From assembly GCA_025997715.1 (NCBI GenBank), contig BNUY01000082.1:1-13478 (forward strand): 13,478 bases of DNA, written 5' to 3'. The notes beneath the pieces were generated by a model. The model was not told the DNA's origin, did no database searches, and saw only the letters and a list, made by a program, of their open reading frames with translations. Origin of the DNA: Spirochaetia bacterium (GTDB lineage: Bacteria; Spirochaetota; Spirochaetia; Treponematales; Breznakiellaceae). This document shows positions 1 to 6,667 of the stretch, piece after piece. The position numbers and the translations under genes are program-made. The first letter of the stretch is position 1. Each line of letters begins with the position of its first letter.

Positions 1-1530
1 AAAAGCGACTTCCTTGCCAACATGAGCCACGAGATCCGTACCCCCATGAACGCCGTGATCGGCATGACCGCCATAGGCAAGGCTTCAAGGGAGATTGAGC
101 GGAAGGACTATTGCTTCGGCAAGATTGAGGACGCCTCAATCCACCTTCTGGGGGTGATCAACGACATCCTGGACATGTCCAAGATTGAGGCGGGCAAGCT
201 GGAACTGTCCCCGGTCAGCTTTGACTTTGAGAAGATGCTGCAACGGGCGGTGAATGTTATCAACTTCCGGGTTGAGGAAAAGCGGCAAACCCTCACGGTC
301 CGCCTGGACAAGCGGATACCCCGGATGTTGCTGGGGGACGACCAGCGGCTGACCCAGGTGATCGCCAACCTGTTAAGCAATGCGGTAAAGTTTACCCCGG
401 AAGAGGGCTCCATCCATCTGCGCACCCGGTTTGTAGCGGAGGAGGGGGATCGCTTTACCCTCCAGGTGTCGGTGACCGATTCAGGTATCGGGATCAGCGG
501 GGAGCAGCAGGGCCGGCTCTTTACCTCCTTTGAGCAGGCGGAGAACAGCACCTCCCGGAAGTTCGGCGGCACCGGCCTGGGGCTGGCCATTTCCCGGCGC
601 ATCGTGGAGATGATGGGCGGGCATATCCGGGTAGAGTCCGAACTGGGCAAGGGTTCCACCTTCATCTTTACCATTCAAATCAAGCGGAGTACGGAAACGG
701 GCCGGGACCTCCTCAGCCCCGGGGTAAACTGGAAGAGTATCCGCATCCTGGCGGTAGACGACGAGGATGTAACCCGGGAATACTTCACCGAGCTTTCCCA
801 GCGCTTCGGCATTAACTGCCATATCGCCGCCGGCGGAGAGGAGGCGGTAAAACTCATCATGCAGGGCAATATCTACGATATGTACTTTATTGACTGGAAA
901 ATGCCCGGCATGAACGGTATAGAACTTGCCCGGCGGATCAAAGAAACCGGGGGCAAATCAATCGTCACCATGATTTCCGCGGTGGAATGGCGCACCATTG
1001 AGACGGACGCCCGGGCGGCGGGGGTGGATAAGTTCCTGTCCAAGCCCCTCTTTGCCTCCGCCATCGCGGACCTTATCAACGAATGTATCGGCGCGGCGGA
1101 CAGTATCCGGGCGGAAGAAGACACCGGGGCAAATCTTTCGGGCGTCTTTACGGGCCGTCATATTCTCCTGGCGGAGGATATGGAGATCAACCGTGAAATT
1201 GTCCTGGCCCTGCTTGAACCCACCGGGCTGCGCATCGACTGCGCGGAAAACGGGGGAAAGGCGGTGGAACTGTTCAGCGCAAACCCGGCGCGCTACGACA
1301 TGATCTTCATGGATGTGCAGATGCCCGAAATGGACGGCCTTGAGGCAACCCGCCGTATCCGGCAGCTCGAAGCGGAATCCCACATCCCCCCTATCCCCAT
1401 CATTGCCATGACGGCCAACGTATTCCAGGAGGATGTGGAGAAGTGCCTCTCAGCGGGCATGGACGGCCATGTAGGCAAGCCCCTGGATATGGACGAGCTG
1501 CTGGGCCGCCTGCGCAAATACCTTATGTAG
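1..1530 (+). CDS. Hybrid sensor histidine kinase, 3' part (HisKA-HATPase-REC-REC)
   Basis: The reading frame is open from base 1, so the gene starts upstream and its sensor region is not visible. The visible part begins with a HisKA H-box (FLANMSHEIRTPMN); the phospho-accepting His codon is at 28-30. An HATPase_c domain follows, with an N-box (NLLSNAVKF, about 367-396), a G1 box (DSGIGIS) and a G2 box (GTGLGLAIS, about 568-594). Two receiver domains come next. The first has an acidic pair (VDDED), phospho-acceptor Asp at 892-894 (FIDWKMPGMNG) and a KP Lys. The second has an AED triad start, Asp at 1312-1314 (FMDVQMPEMDG), a conserved Thr in AMTAN and a KPL Lys. There is no C-terminal Hpt domain, so phosphate probably passes to a separate Hpt or regulator. 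The TAG stop lies inside the left arm of the inverted-repeat element that follows. The target pathway cannot be inferred. Confidence 0.96.
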   Translation, partial: KSDFLANMSHEIRTPMNAVIGMTAIGKASREIERKDYCFGKIEDASIHLLGVINDILDMSKIEAGKLELSPVSFDFEKMLQRAVNVINFRVEEKRQTLTVRLDKRIPRMLLGDDQRLTQVIANLLSNAVKFTPEEGSIHLRTRFVAEEGDRFTLQVSVTDSGIGISGEQQGRLFTSFEQAENSTSRKFGGTGLGLAISRRIVEMMGGHIRVESELGKGSTFIFTIQIKRSTETGRDLLSPGVNWKSIRILAVDDEDVTREYFTELSQRFGINCHIAAGGEEAVKLIMQGNIYDMYFIDWKMPGMNGIELARRIKETGGKSIVTMISAVEWRTIETDARAAGVDKFLSKPLFASAIADLINECIGAADSIRAEEDTGANLSGVFTGRHILLAEDMEINREIVLALLEPTGLRIDCAENGGKAVELFSANPARYDMIFMDVQMPEMDGLEATRRIRQLEAESHIPPIPIIAMTANVFQEDVEKCLSAGMDGHVGKPLDMDELLGRLRKYLM

Positions 1531-1660
1531 AAAAGAACATGCCTGAATAGATTAGCGAGGGGTCCTGTCAGTAGGAAAGTATGGGACCCTCCCGGAGGGT
1601 CCTTCCCATACTTTCCTACCGCCACCCCTAATACCCTTTTAGGAGGCATGTTCTTTTCTA
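1528..1660 (-). repeat. Nested inverted-repeat element, copy A
   Basis: This non-coding element of 133 bp is bounded by a perfect 17-bp inverted repeat (1528-1544 TAGAAAAGAACATGCCT, pairing with 1644-1660). Inside is a second perfect 15-bp stem (1571-1585 pairing with 1605-1619) capped by a GGACCCTCC/GGAGGGTCC palindrome. Between the outer and inner stems are two segments shared with copy B. Read on the - strand they are GGTATTAGGGGTGGCGGT and ACTGACAGGACCCCTCGCTAA, and they can pair with each other through GGGGT/ACCCC and TTAG/CTAA. The whole unit could fold into one long interrupted hairpin as RNA or as a DNA cruciform. It is marked on the - strand because it is inverted relative to copy B. 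It could be a small non-autonomous mobile or REP-like repeat, or a structured RNA or terminator. I do not recognise the family. Confidence 0.85.
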
Positions 1661-1708
1661 CCCCTCTCGCTAAACTAAATGGAGCGAGCCGTTAACCCCC
1701 GCGACCCA
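1661..1708. other. Linker between the two repeats, with a possible third fragment
   Basis: These 48 bp separate copies A and B. ACCCCTCTCGCTAA at 1660-1673 is close to the conserved element segment ACCCCTCGCTAA, in the copy B orientation, and GTTAACCCCCGCG at 1691-1703 resembles the complementary side. A short perfect stem is present (CTCGCT 1666-1671 with AGCGAG 1683-1688, 11-nt loop) without a following T-run, so it is not a convincing intrinsic terminator. This may be a relic of another copy or an edge of the elements. No gene is visible. Confidence 0.4.
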
Positions 1709-1844
1709 GGCGGAAGAGCATATGCCCCAGTAATGGTATTGGGGGTGGCAGTGGGAAACCATAGGGGGGACCCTTCGAGGGGACCCTGTGGTTTCCCACT
1801 GACAGGACCCCCCGCTAACCTCCTTCGGCATATGCTCTTCCGCC
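1709..1844 (+). repeat. Nested inverted-repeat element, copy B
   Basis: This 136-bp element has the same plan as copy A, in the opposite orientation. The outer arms are a perfect 18-bp inverted repeat (1709-1726 GGCGGAAGAGCATATGCC with 1827-1844). The inner stem is 17 bp (1750-1766 with 1784-1800) with a single G-T wobble, capped by CCCT-TCG-AGGG (1771-1781). The conserved segments are GGTATTGGGGGTGGCAGT (1735-1752) and ACTGACAGGACCCCCCGCTAA (from 1798). The outer and inner stem sequences differ from copy A at many positions, yet both strands have changed together so that pairing is kept. Its right edge lies 9 bp before the -35 box of the next gene. Function is unknown. Confidence 0.85.
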
Positions 1845-1853
1845 GCCGCACCC

Positions 1854-1883
1854 TTGACAATTTTCCTGTACCGGACCTATTGT
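1854..1883 (+). promoter_or_regulatory. Sigma-70-type promoter for the PAP2-Rnf-GH57 gene run
   Basis: A perfect -35 hexamer TTGACA (1854-1859) is followed after 18 bp by TATTGT (1878-1883, 4 of 6 matches). The predicted transcription start is near 1890, only a few bases before the candidate start codons at 1893, 1899 and 1905. No Shine-Dalgarno sequence precedes them, so the mRNA may be leaderless or nearly so. The promoter sits directly after repeat copy B, whose hairpin could insulate it from upstream transcription. This is a prediction from sequence only. Confidence 0.6.
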
Positions 1884-1892
1884 TATCCAATA

Positions 1893-2399
1893 ATGTCTAT
1901 GGCAATGTCCGTCCGGACCGATTCAGTCAAAGCATTTATCGAAAACCCCGTCGTGCTATCGGCGTTTACCAGTTGGTTTCTGGCCCAGGTGGTTAAGGCG
2001 GCGATTATGATACTCAGGACGGACCGGCGGAGGGGAACCGATAGGTTCCGTCGTCGGGAGATTCTGGGAACCATTGCCTGGCGTACCGGGGGGATGCCCT
2101 CAAGCCATGCCGCTTTGGTTTCGGCCTTAACCACTTCCCTGGCCATTCATGAGGGCTTTCAGTCTAATTTGTTCGCGGTTTCCTTCTTTTTTTCCCTTAT
2201 TATCATGCGGGACGCCATGGGGGTGCGCCGTTCGTCGGGGATTCAGGGGAAGTCCCTCAACTCCCTGGGGCGGAATCTGGCGGAACGGTTCGACCTTGAG
2301 TACCATCCGGTCAAAGAGGTGCAGGGACATTCCCCCCTGGAAGTGGTCATTGGAGCCCTTCTGGGTATATTTATTGCGGCTGCCTATGCGTATCTCTAG
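1893..2399 (+). CDS. Divergent PAP2 (YuiD-like) membrane protein
   Basis: This 168-aa protein matches the divergent PAP2/acid phosphatase-vanadium haloperoxidase-related family, of which B. subtilis YuiD is a member. The visible family features are an N-terminal hydrophobic segment (NPVVLSAFTSWFLAQVVK, about 18-35), GGMPSSHAA at 66-74, RDAMGVRRSSG at 106-116 and GHSPLEVVIG at 145-154 leading into a final membrane segment. The family is membrane-bound, and related PAP2 enzymes hydrolyse lipid phosphates, but the substrate is not known for this branch. I chose ATG 1893; ATG 1899 and 1905 are equally possible. A longer reading from TTG 1854 overlaps the promoter and adds residues not expected for the family. 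The gene overlaps the next one by 14 nt and appears to be the first gene of the operon. Confidence 0.88.
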   Translation: MSMAMSVRTDSVKAFIENPVVLSAFTSWFLAQVVKAAIMILRTDRRRGTDRFRRREILGTIAWRTGGMPSSHAALVSALTTSLAIHEGFQSNLFAVSFFFSLIIMRDAMGVRRSSGIQGKSLNSLGRNLAERFDLEYHPVKEVQGHSPLEVVIGALLGIFIAAAYAYL

Positions 2400-3822
2400 G
2401 AATCCGGCAATCATTGCAATAAGCGCTTCCCTGGCGGCAGGCGTCCTGCTGTTTTTCTTAGGGACCGGGGGCCGGGTTTCCGGAAACCCGGGCGCCAGGT
2501 ATGCCGTGCTGACCCTGGACGATTCCTGGCCGGACCGGGATATCCGGGAACTTCTGGCAGGGCAGCGGCTCGGCAATACCATCGGTGAATCTTCCCAATG
2601 GGTGCTTCTGGATGATTTTGGCTCACTGGAAAAGGTTCCCCTGGATACCTATTCGGATAGGGTTGAGTCCTTTGACCTGCGAAACGACGGTTACGCGGAA
2701 CGGCTGCGGTCCTTCTTTGTGTTCCAGGGAAAGCGGCGGCTTTTTATTCCCCTCAAAGGGGCGGGGGATCTTACCGGCCGGGTAGCCGCCGCCCTGGGGG
2801 ATATTCCTTTTTCCCTGTCGGTCCTGACGCCGCCTGCGGGTCCTCAGTCTGTCGTTTTATCGGCCATCCTGTTCGTCCTTGCGGCTGCCCTCACCCTCTA
2901 TTGCTCCGGGGAGGTCCTGCTTACCGCCTTATTGCTCCCCCTGTGGGCGGTTCCGGCAGAGTGGGGTGTTCCGGGTTTTGCCGTGATAGCGGTCCTTGCG
3001 GGCCTTTCCCGGTTTCTCCGGGAACCGGTACGGGACTATTTTATGGCGCGGCGTTACGGGAAATCATTCCTTCCGGGTTTTGTCGTCCCCGGCGCCGCCC
3101 TGTTTTTCCTTGCCCTTGGGGGTATCACGATCCTTGGGGCGCTTCCCCCGCTTACGGTTATCCTTGGGTTCCTTTTTTTTCTGGCCATCCTCGCGTTGTC
3201 CATCCTGGCCGAATTGCTCCCCGGGGTGCGGCGGACCCTGGGTCCGATGGGGCATATCCGTTTCCGGCCGGTCCCGATTGCAGACATTGCGGGCGGTTCT
3301 GCGGGGCGGCCTTCCTCCTATGCCCTGATCATGGCGCCCTTTACCCTGGCGGCTCTGGTCTTACTGCTTGTATCCGGAGCCGCTAAGCCCATCCCGGTAG
3401 CTTCCCGCGACTGGACCGGCTGGAAAAGTCCCCTGGCACTGGACGCTAAAGCGTTTGCCGAAGTGTATTCCGCCCATGTGGCGTTTCAGCGGGCCTTTTC
3501 GCGGGCGCCCCTTGGTTCCCCTTCAGAGACGGCCCCGGTCCGTCCCTACCTGAGCTACGTCTTGGCGGAAGACGGGCTCCTTGACGGTCCCGTCGAAGAT
3601 TCCGCAGACTCAGGTGTTTTTGAGATTCCCCCCTTCCCCCTGGAAGGGCTGATAGATTTTCTTACCAATTATGCGTATACTGATCCGGGCCTTGGCTCCT
3701 CCGGTTCGAGGGAGCTTATGTGCCTGTTGGTTGTCCTCGGCCTGAGTGTCCCGCTGATGTTCCGGGACCGGCGGAGGCCGCTTACATTAGCTATGTATAT
3801 GGATAAACGGATCGCCGCATGA
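2386..3822 (+). CDS. Unrecognised multi-pass membrane protein, 478 aa, coupled to rnfC
   Basis: I do not recognise this family. The ATG at 2386 is followed by an N-terminal hydrophobic anchor (about 8-26). Next comes a soluble, probably exported stretch (about 27-150) rich in acidic residues and Trp/Asp, then a block of about five membrane segments between 155 and 275. One more segment follows at 313-332, then a second soluble stretch (about 333-440), a last membrane segment at 443-459 and a short basic tail. Only two cysteines are present (173, 446) and no cofactor motif is seen. The start overlaps the PAP2 gene by 14 nt and the stop overlaps the rnfC start as ATGA. Both neighbours are therefore probably translated with it, and its product is a candidate accessory subunit of the Rnf-like complex. 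The frame remains open upstream to 2149, but that part overlaps the PAP2 domain out of frame and was excluded. Confidence 0.8.
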   Translation: MRISRNPAIIAISASLAAGVLLFFLGTGGRVSGNPGARYAVLTLDDSWPDRDIRELLAGQRLGNTIGESSQWVLLDDFGSLEKVPLDTYSDRVESFDLRNDGYAERLRSFFVFQGKRRLFIPLKGAGDLTGRVAAALGDIPFSLSVLTPPAGPQSVVLSAILFVLAAALTLYCSGEVLLTALLLPLWAVPAEWGVPGFAVIAVLAGLSRFLREPVRDYFMARRYGKSFLPGFVVPGAALFFLALGGITILGALPPLTVILGFLFFLAILALSILAELLPGVRRTLGPMGHIRFRPVPIADIAGGSAGRPSSYALIMAPFTLAALVLLLVSGAAKPIPVASRDWTGWKSPLALDAKAFAEVYSAHVAFQRAFSRAPLGSPSETAPVRPYLSYVLAEDGLLDGPVEDSADSGVFEIPPFPLEGLIDFLTNYAYTDPGLGSSGSRELMCLLVVLGLSVPLMFRDRRRPLTLAMYMDKRIAA

Positions 3823-5216
3823 CAAATTGGCTGGGACAGAGAATAGCAAAAACCAGGGTATATACCTTTTCCCGGGGCGGGATACACTATGCGGACCCTT
3901 CGGCCCCCCCATGGGATAGCAGTGTAACCGCCTTTTTACCGGTCTTTTCGATCATCCCCCTGGTAGACCATACGGGGAGCCGGACCGAGCCGGTGGTTTC
4001 AGTGGGAGATACGGTAAAAGAGGGGATGCTCGTCGGGCGGGCGGAGAAAAGCGGCTCGGCGAATATCCATGCCTCGGTGCCCGGTACGGTGGTGCGTACC
4101 ATTTCCTGGAAGATGCCCGAAGGCCATACCAACGAAGCCCTGGTGATACGCCTGGAGGGGGCCTTTGACAAGCTGGGCCGTCGGGAGGAAGTTTTTCCCT
4201 GGCAGGATTCCTCCCCGGTCAAGCTCCGGGAGCTTATCGCGGAATACGGGGTGGTAACCATGGAAAGCTCCGGCTTCCCGGCGGCGGAACTGATGAGCTC
4301 CTTTCAGTCCCTGGAACAGCCCCGTACCCTGGCGGTTCGCTGCGTCTTTGACGATCCCTGGCTTGCGGCGGATTACGTGCTTTGCCGGGAACGGCTCAAG
4401 GAACTGGCGGAGGGAAGCGTCATCGCCGCCCATGCGGCCGGGGCGGAACGGATTTTGTTCGTGGTTTCCGGAAATGGGCAGGAACTGGGGGCTCCGTTTC
4501 TGGCGGAGGTTTCGGCCTACGATATACCCGCCTCAATGGTCATTGTCGGTTCCCGGTATCCCCAGCGGGACCGGCGGGAGTTAGAACAGGTCCTCCGGAT
4601 CTACGAAAAAAAGGAAGCGCTTGAGCTGGGGAACCTCCTGATCCTGGGACCCGCTACTCTGGCGGCAATCCACGATGCGGTAAAACTAAGGCGGCCAATC
4701 CTGGACCGGTATGTGGCGGTGGGGGGCTCCGCCGTAAAAAAGCCCCGGGTGATGAAGGTACGGCTGGGGAGCCGGATAGGGGACCTCTTTGAGCAATGCG
4801 GGGGATTCACCGGGGAGCCGAAACGGATAGCCACCGGTTCCCCCATCCTCGGCCGTACGGTACAGGATTTAAACGAGCCGGTTATAAAGACCACCTATGC
4901 GGTTTTTGCCCATCGGAAAGGACAGGTAGGGGAAGGCCGGTCCCGAAACTGCATCGGCTGCGGAGAATGCCGGGTGGTCTGCCCCATGAAACTGGACCCG
5001 GAACTGCTTTTTAAGGCCGCAGGACCCTTCCGCCCCGGCGAAGAGAACGAGCCCCTTGCGGTGCAGCTTCTTCTCCAAGACGCCGCACGGGCCGGTATAG
5101 ACTCAGTTCTGGCGAGCTTCTGCCACGGCTGTTGCTGTTGCGATGTGGTTTGCCCTTCCCGGCTGCCCCTCAGTGCGGTGATTGTCAATTTTGCGAAGGT
5201 TGCGGGAGGATATTAG
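3819..5216 (+). CDS. rnfC: RnfC-like electron-transport subunit with degenerate flavin/NADH site
   Basis: This 465-aa protein has the RnfC plan. The N-terminus reads TFSRGGIHYAD, followed by a biotin-like sandwich domain (about 45-112, with PLVDHTGS, VSVGDTVKEGMLVG and IHASVPGTV). A Nqo1-like core and an SLBB-like region follow (GSAVKKPRVMKVRLGSRIGDLF region, 303-324), then two 4Fe-4S motifs: CIGCGECRVVCP (378-389) and CHGCCCCDVVCP (435-446). In canonical RnfC the core contains a G-x-GGAGFP loop and an NGAECEPY stretch that bind FMN and NADH. Here the equivalent positions read GVVTMESSGFP (144-154) and RCVFDDPW (174-181). The YPQGGEKQ motif is YPQRDRRE (248-255). The protein can plausibly hold iron-sulfur clusters but probably not NADH or FMN in the usual way. 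The gene starts within the previous stop (ATGA) with no clear Shine-Dalgarno sequence, implying coupling. Family membership is firm; function is uncertain. Confidence 0.88.
   Translation: MTNWLGQRIAKTRVYTFSRGGIHYADPSAPPWDSSVTAFLPVFSIIPLVDHTGSRTEPVVSVGDTVKEGMLVGRAEKSGSANIHASVPGTVVRTISWKMPEGHTNEALVIRLEGAFDKLGRREEVFPWQDSSPVKLRELIAEYGVVTMESSGFPAAELMSSFQSLEQPRTLAVRCVFDDPWLAADYVLCRERLKELAEGSVIAAHAAGAERILFVVSGNGQELGAPFLAEVSAYDIPASMVIVGSRYPQRDRRELEQVLRIYEKKEALELGNLLILGPATLAAIHDAVKLRRPILDRYVAVGGSAVKKPRVMKVRLGSRIGDLFEQCGGFTGEPKRIATGSPILGRTVQDLNEPVIKTTYAVFAHRKGQVGEGRSRNCIGCGECRVVCPMKLDPELLFKAAGPFRPGEENEPLAVQLLLQDAARAGIDSVLASFCHGCCCCDVVCPSRLPLSAVIVNFAKVAGGY
5204..5210 (+). promoter_or_regulatory. Ribosome binding site that sets the rnfD start
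   Basis: GGGAGGA sits 7 bases before ATG 5218 and lies inside the last codons of rnfC. It favours 5218 over the in-frame ATG at 5182, which has no such site and would add 12 residues overlapping rnfC. Confidence 0.8.
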
Positions 5217-5217
5217 C

Positions 5218-6270
5218 ATGCCGGTAAATAATACTATCAGGTTCCAGGGGCCTATCCTGCAGCATCTGCTCTTTCAAAAGTCCCAGGTAAATCTGGCCCG
5301 GTCAAGCTCCACCCGGATGTGGCTGGTGAGTATCTGCGCGGGGCTCACCTGCATCCAATCCGCCTTTACCGATTCCATGGCCTCATTATTGCTTGCCGCT
5401 GCGGCGGTAACCGGGGCTTTGCTCAGCGAATTCATCATCGATGATCTGTCGATGCGGCATATCATGGACGGCGGCCGTCCCCGGTGGGGCCTCGGCTTTG
5501 CGTCACGGGACGGCAGCGCCGTTGCTTCGGCCCTGGTTTTAAGCCTCCTTTTGCCCCATACGATACATCCCCTCTATGCATTCCTGGGGGCGCTGTTTGC
5601 CATGCTGGTAATTAAACACAGCTTCGGCGGCCTGGGAACCAACTGGGTTAACCCCGCCCTGGGGGCATGGCTCTTTATCCGCTTTAGTTGGCCCGGCGCT
5701 TTTTCCGCCGCCCTGCAGGATTCTTCCCTGAGAATTCTGCACACCGCCCTTTCCGGGCAGGGGACGGCGGATGTCTATTGGACTTCCCTGCTAAATAGAA
5801 CGATTTTTTCCCTTACCGGCTCCGAACTGCCGGGGGGCTATATCAATTTGCTGGCCTATTCCGGTCCGGGAATTATCGCAGACCGGGGACTGCTGGCGCT
5901 CCTCTTCGGGACGATTATCATGACCGCCGGCCAGGCAAGCCGTTTCTGGATACCCCTTGCCTATCTTGGGATGTACAGTCTCCTGGTCAGGTTTTTTGGG
6001 GGAGGGGATATACTCTTCGGTCTTTTTTCCGGGGGTACCCTGGCGGCGGCTTTCATCCTGATGGCGGATCCTTCAACGGGGCCGAAGTCCTCCCCCGGCA
6101 TGGTTATTGCCGCACTCCTGGGGGGCGCCCTGAGTTTTGTGTTCCGTTATGCGGGGCATGAACCCTACGGCGCTTTTTTCGCGGTGGCGCTGCTTAATGC
6201 GTTTTCACCGCTGTTCAGGTATGTTGAAACCCGCTTCTTATTTGCCGGAGGTATCCATGCAAAGTCCTGA
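5218..6270 (+). CDS. rnfD: RnfD-like membrane subunit lacking the flavinylation motif
   Basis: This 350-aa polytopic protein shows the NQR2/RnfD family signatures. They are a start region with arginines and STRMW, DGSAVASALVLSLLLP (about 101-116), FGGLGTNWVNPAL (about 135-147), and a C-terminal block with LFSGGTLAAAFILMADPSTGP (about 270-290) and NAFSPLFRYV (about 328-337). In known RnfD and NqrB a Thr in a (S/T)GATPL-type motif, shortly after the NPAL segment, carries covalent FMN. Here that stretch reads SSLRILHTALSGQG and no such motif follows, so covalent flavin is doubtful. The gene begins one base after the rnfC stop and ends 14 nt inside the next gene. The role as an integral subunit of an Rnf-like complex is inferred from family and order. 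Confidence 0.88.
   Translation: MPVNNTIRFQGPILQHLLFQKSQVNLARSSSTRMWLVSICAGLTCIQSAFTDSMASLLLAAAAVTGALLSEFIIDDLSMRHIMDGGRPRWGLGFASRDGSAVASALVLSLLLPHTIHPLYAFLGALFAMLVIKHSFGGLGTNWVNPALGAWLFIRFSWPGAFSAALQDSSLRILHTALSGQGTADVYWTSLLNRTIFSLTGSELPGGYINLLAYSGPGIIADRGLLALLFGTIIMTAGQASRFWIPLAYLGMYSLLVRFFGGGDILFGLFSGGTLAAAFILMADPSTGPKSSPGMVIAALLGGALSFVFRYAGHEPYGAFFAVALLNAFSPLFRYVETRFLFAGGIHAKS
6247..6252 (+). promoter_or_regulatory. Ribosome binding site that sets the rnfG-slot start
   Basis: GGAGGT lies 4 bases before ATG 6257, within the end of rnfD. It supports 6257 over the upstream in-frame ATG codons from 6137, which lack a comparable site and would overlap rnfD by more than 100 bases. Confidence 0.75.
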
Positions 6271-6667
6271 GCGGCGTTTTAAAAAACTGAAGGAGGCGGG
6301 GGTCTTCCTGGCCTGGATCGCCGGCATGTTCCTCATCGCCGGCCTTGCCTGGTTTTTTTCCCGGCCCCTGCGGACCGGCCTGATGATACGGAATATCAAT
6401 ACGGTACTCCGTAATTCCCCGGACTCCCGGCAATTGGAGGGCCGGCTCTATGACTCCCAACGGGGAACCTGGTATTCTGTGCACAACAGTGAAGACCGGG
6501 CGGTGGTCATTTCCATCATGGCCGATGGGATTCTGGTCCCCTACCTGCTCTTTGTTTCTCCCCAGGGCGGGATGACACCGCCCATACCCCTGGGGTCCCA
6601 TTCCGCCCGGATGCAGGAGCGTCTGCCCCGGGAGGTTTTCCAAACCGTATTAAGGGAGAAGAAATGA
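6257..6667 (+). CDS. rnfG: Short single-pass membrane protein in the rnfG position
   Basis: This 136-aa protein has a basic N-terminus (SPERRFKKLKEAG), one membrane helix (about 15-35) and a soluble domain of about 100 residues, presumably outside the membrane. It occupies the rnfG position between rnfD and rnfE, and its single N-terminal anchor matches RnfG. It is, however, much shorter than the usual roughly 180-220 aa. It also lacks the (D)xSGA(T/S) motif whose Thr carries covalent FMN; the C-terminal region instead reads PIPLGSHSARMQERLP. The LYDSQRGTWYSV stretch may correspond to the start of the FMN-binding fold, but this is weak. The symbol is given by position, not by sequence proof. 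It overlaps rnfD by 14 nt and rnfE by 4 nt. Confidence 0.7.
   Translation: MQSPERRFKKLKEAGVFLAWIAGMFLIAGLAWFFSRPLRTGLMIRNINTVLRNSPDSRQLEGRLYDSQRGTWYSVHNSEDRAVVISIMADGILVPYLLFVSPQGGMTPPIPLGSHSARMQERLPREVFQTVLREKK

Noticed and set aside
1666..1688. Intrinsic terminator after the histidine kinase
   Set aside because: The 6-bp stem has an 11-nt loop and no T-run. The large repeat hairpins are more likely to affect transcription, but they also lack a T-tract.
1528..1844. CRISPR array
   Set aside because: There are only two units, in opposite orientation, with diverged self-complementary stems; there is no direct-repeat and spacer pattern.
1679..1996. Small + strand reading frame across repeat copy B, with a peptide resembling one on the - strand across copy A (1293-1649)
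   Set aside because: The shared LGVAVG...LTGP.ANL peptide follows from DNA homology of the two inverted elements. The frames run through hairpins and into neighbouring genes and lack an RBS.
2149..2385. N-terminal extension of the 478-aa membrane protein
   Set aside because: It lies out of frame over the conserved PAP2 motifs and does not look like a natural protein; ATG 2386 begins a good membrane anchor.
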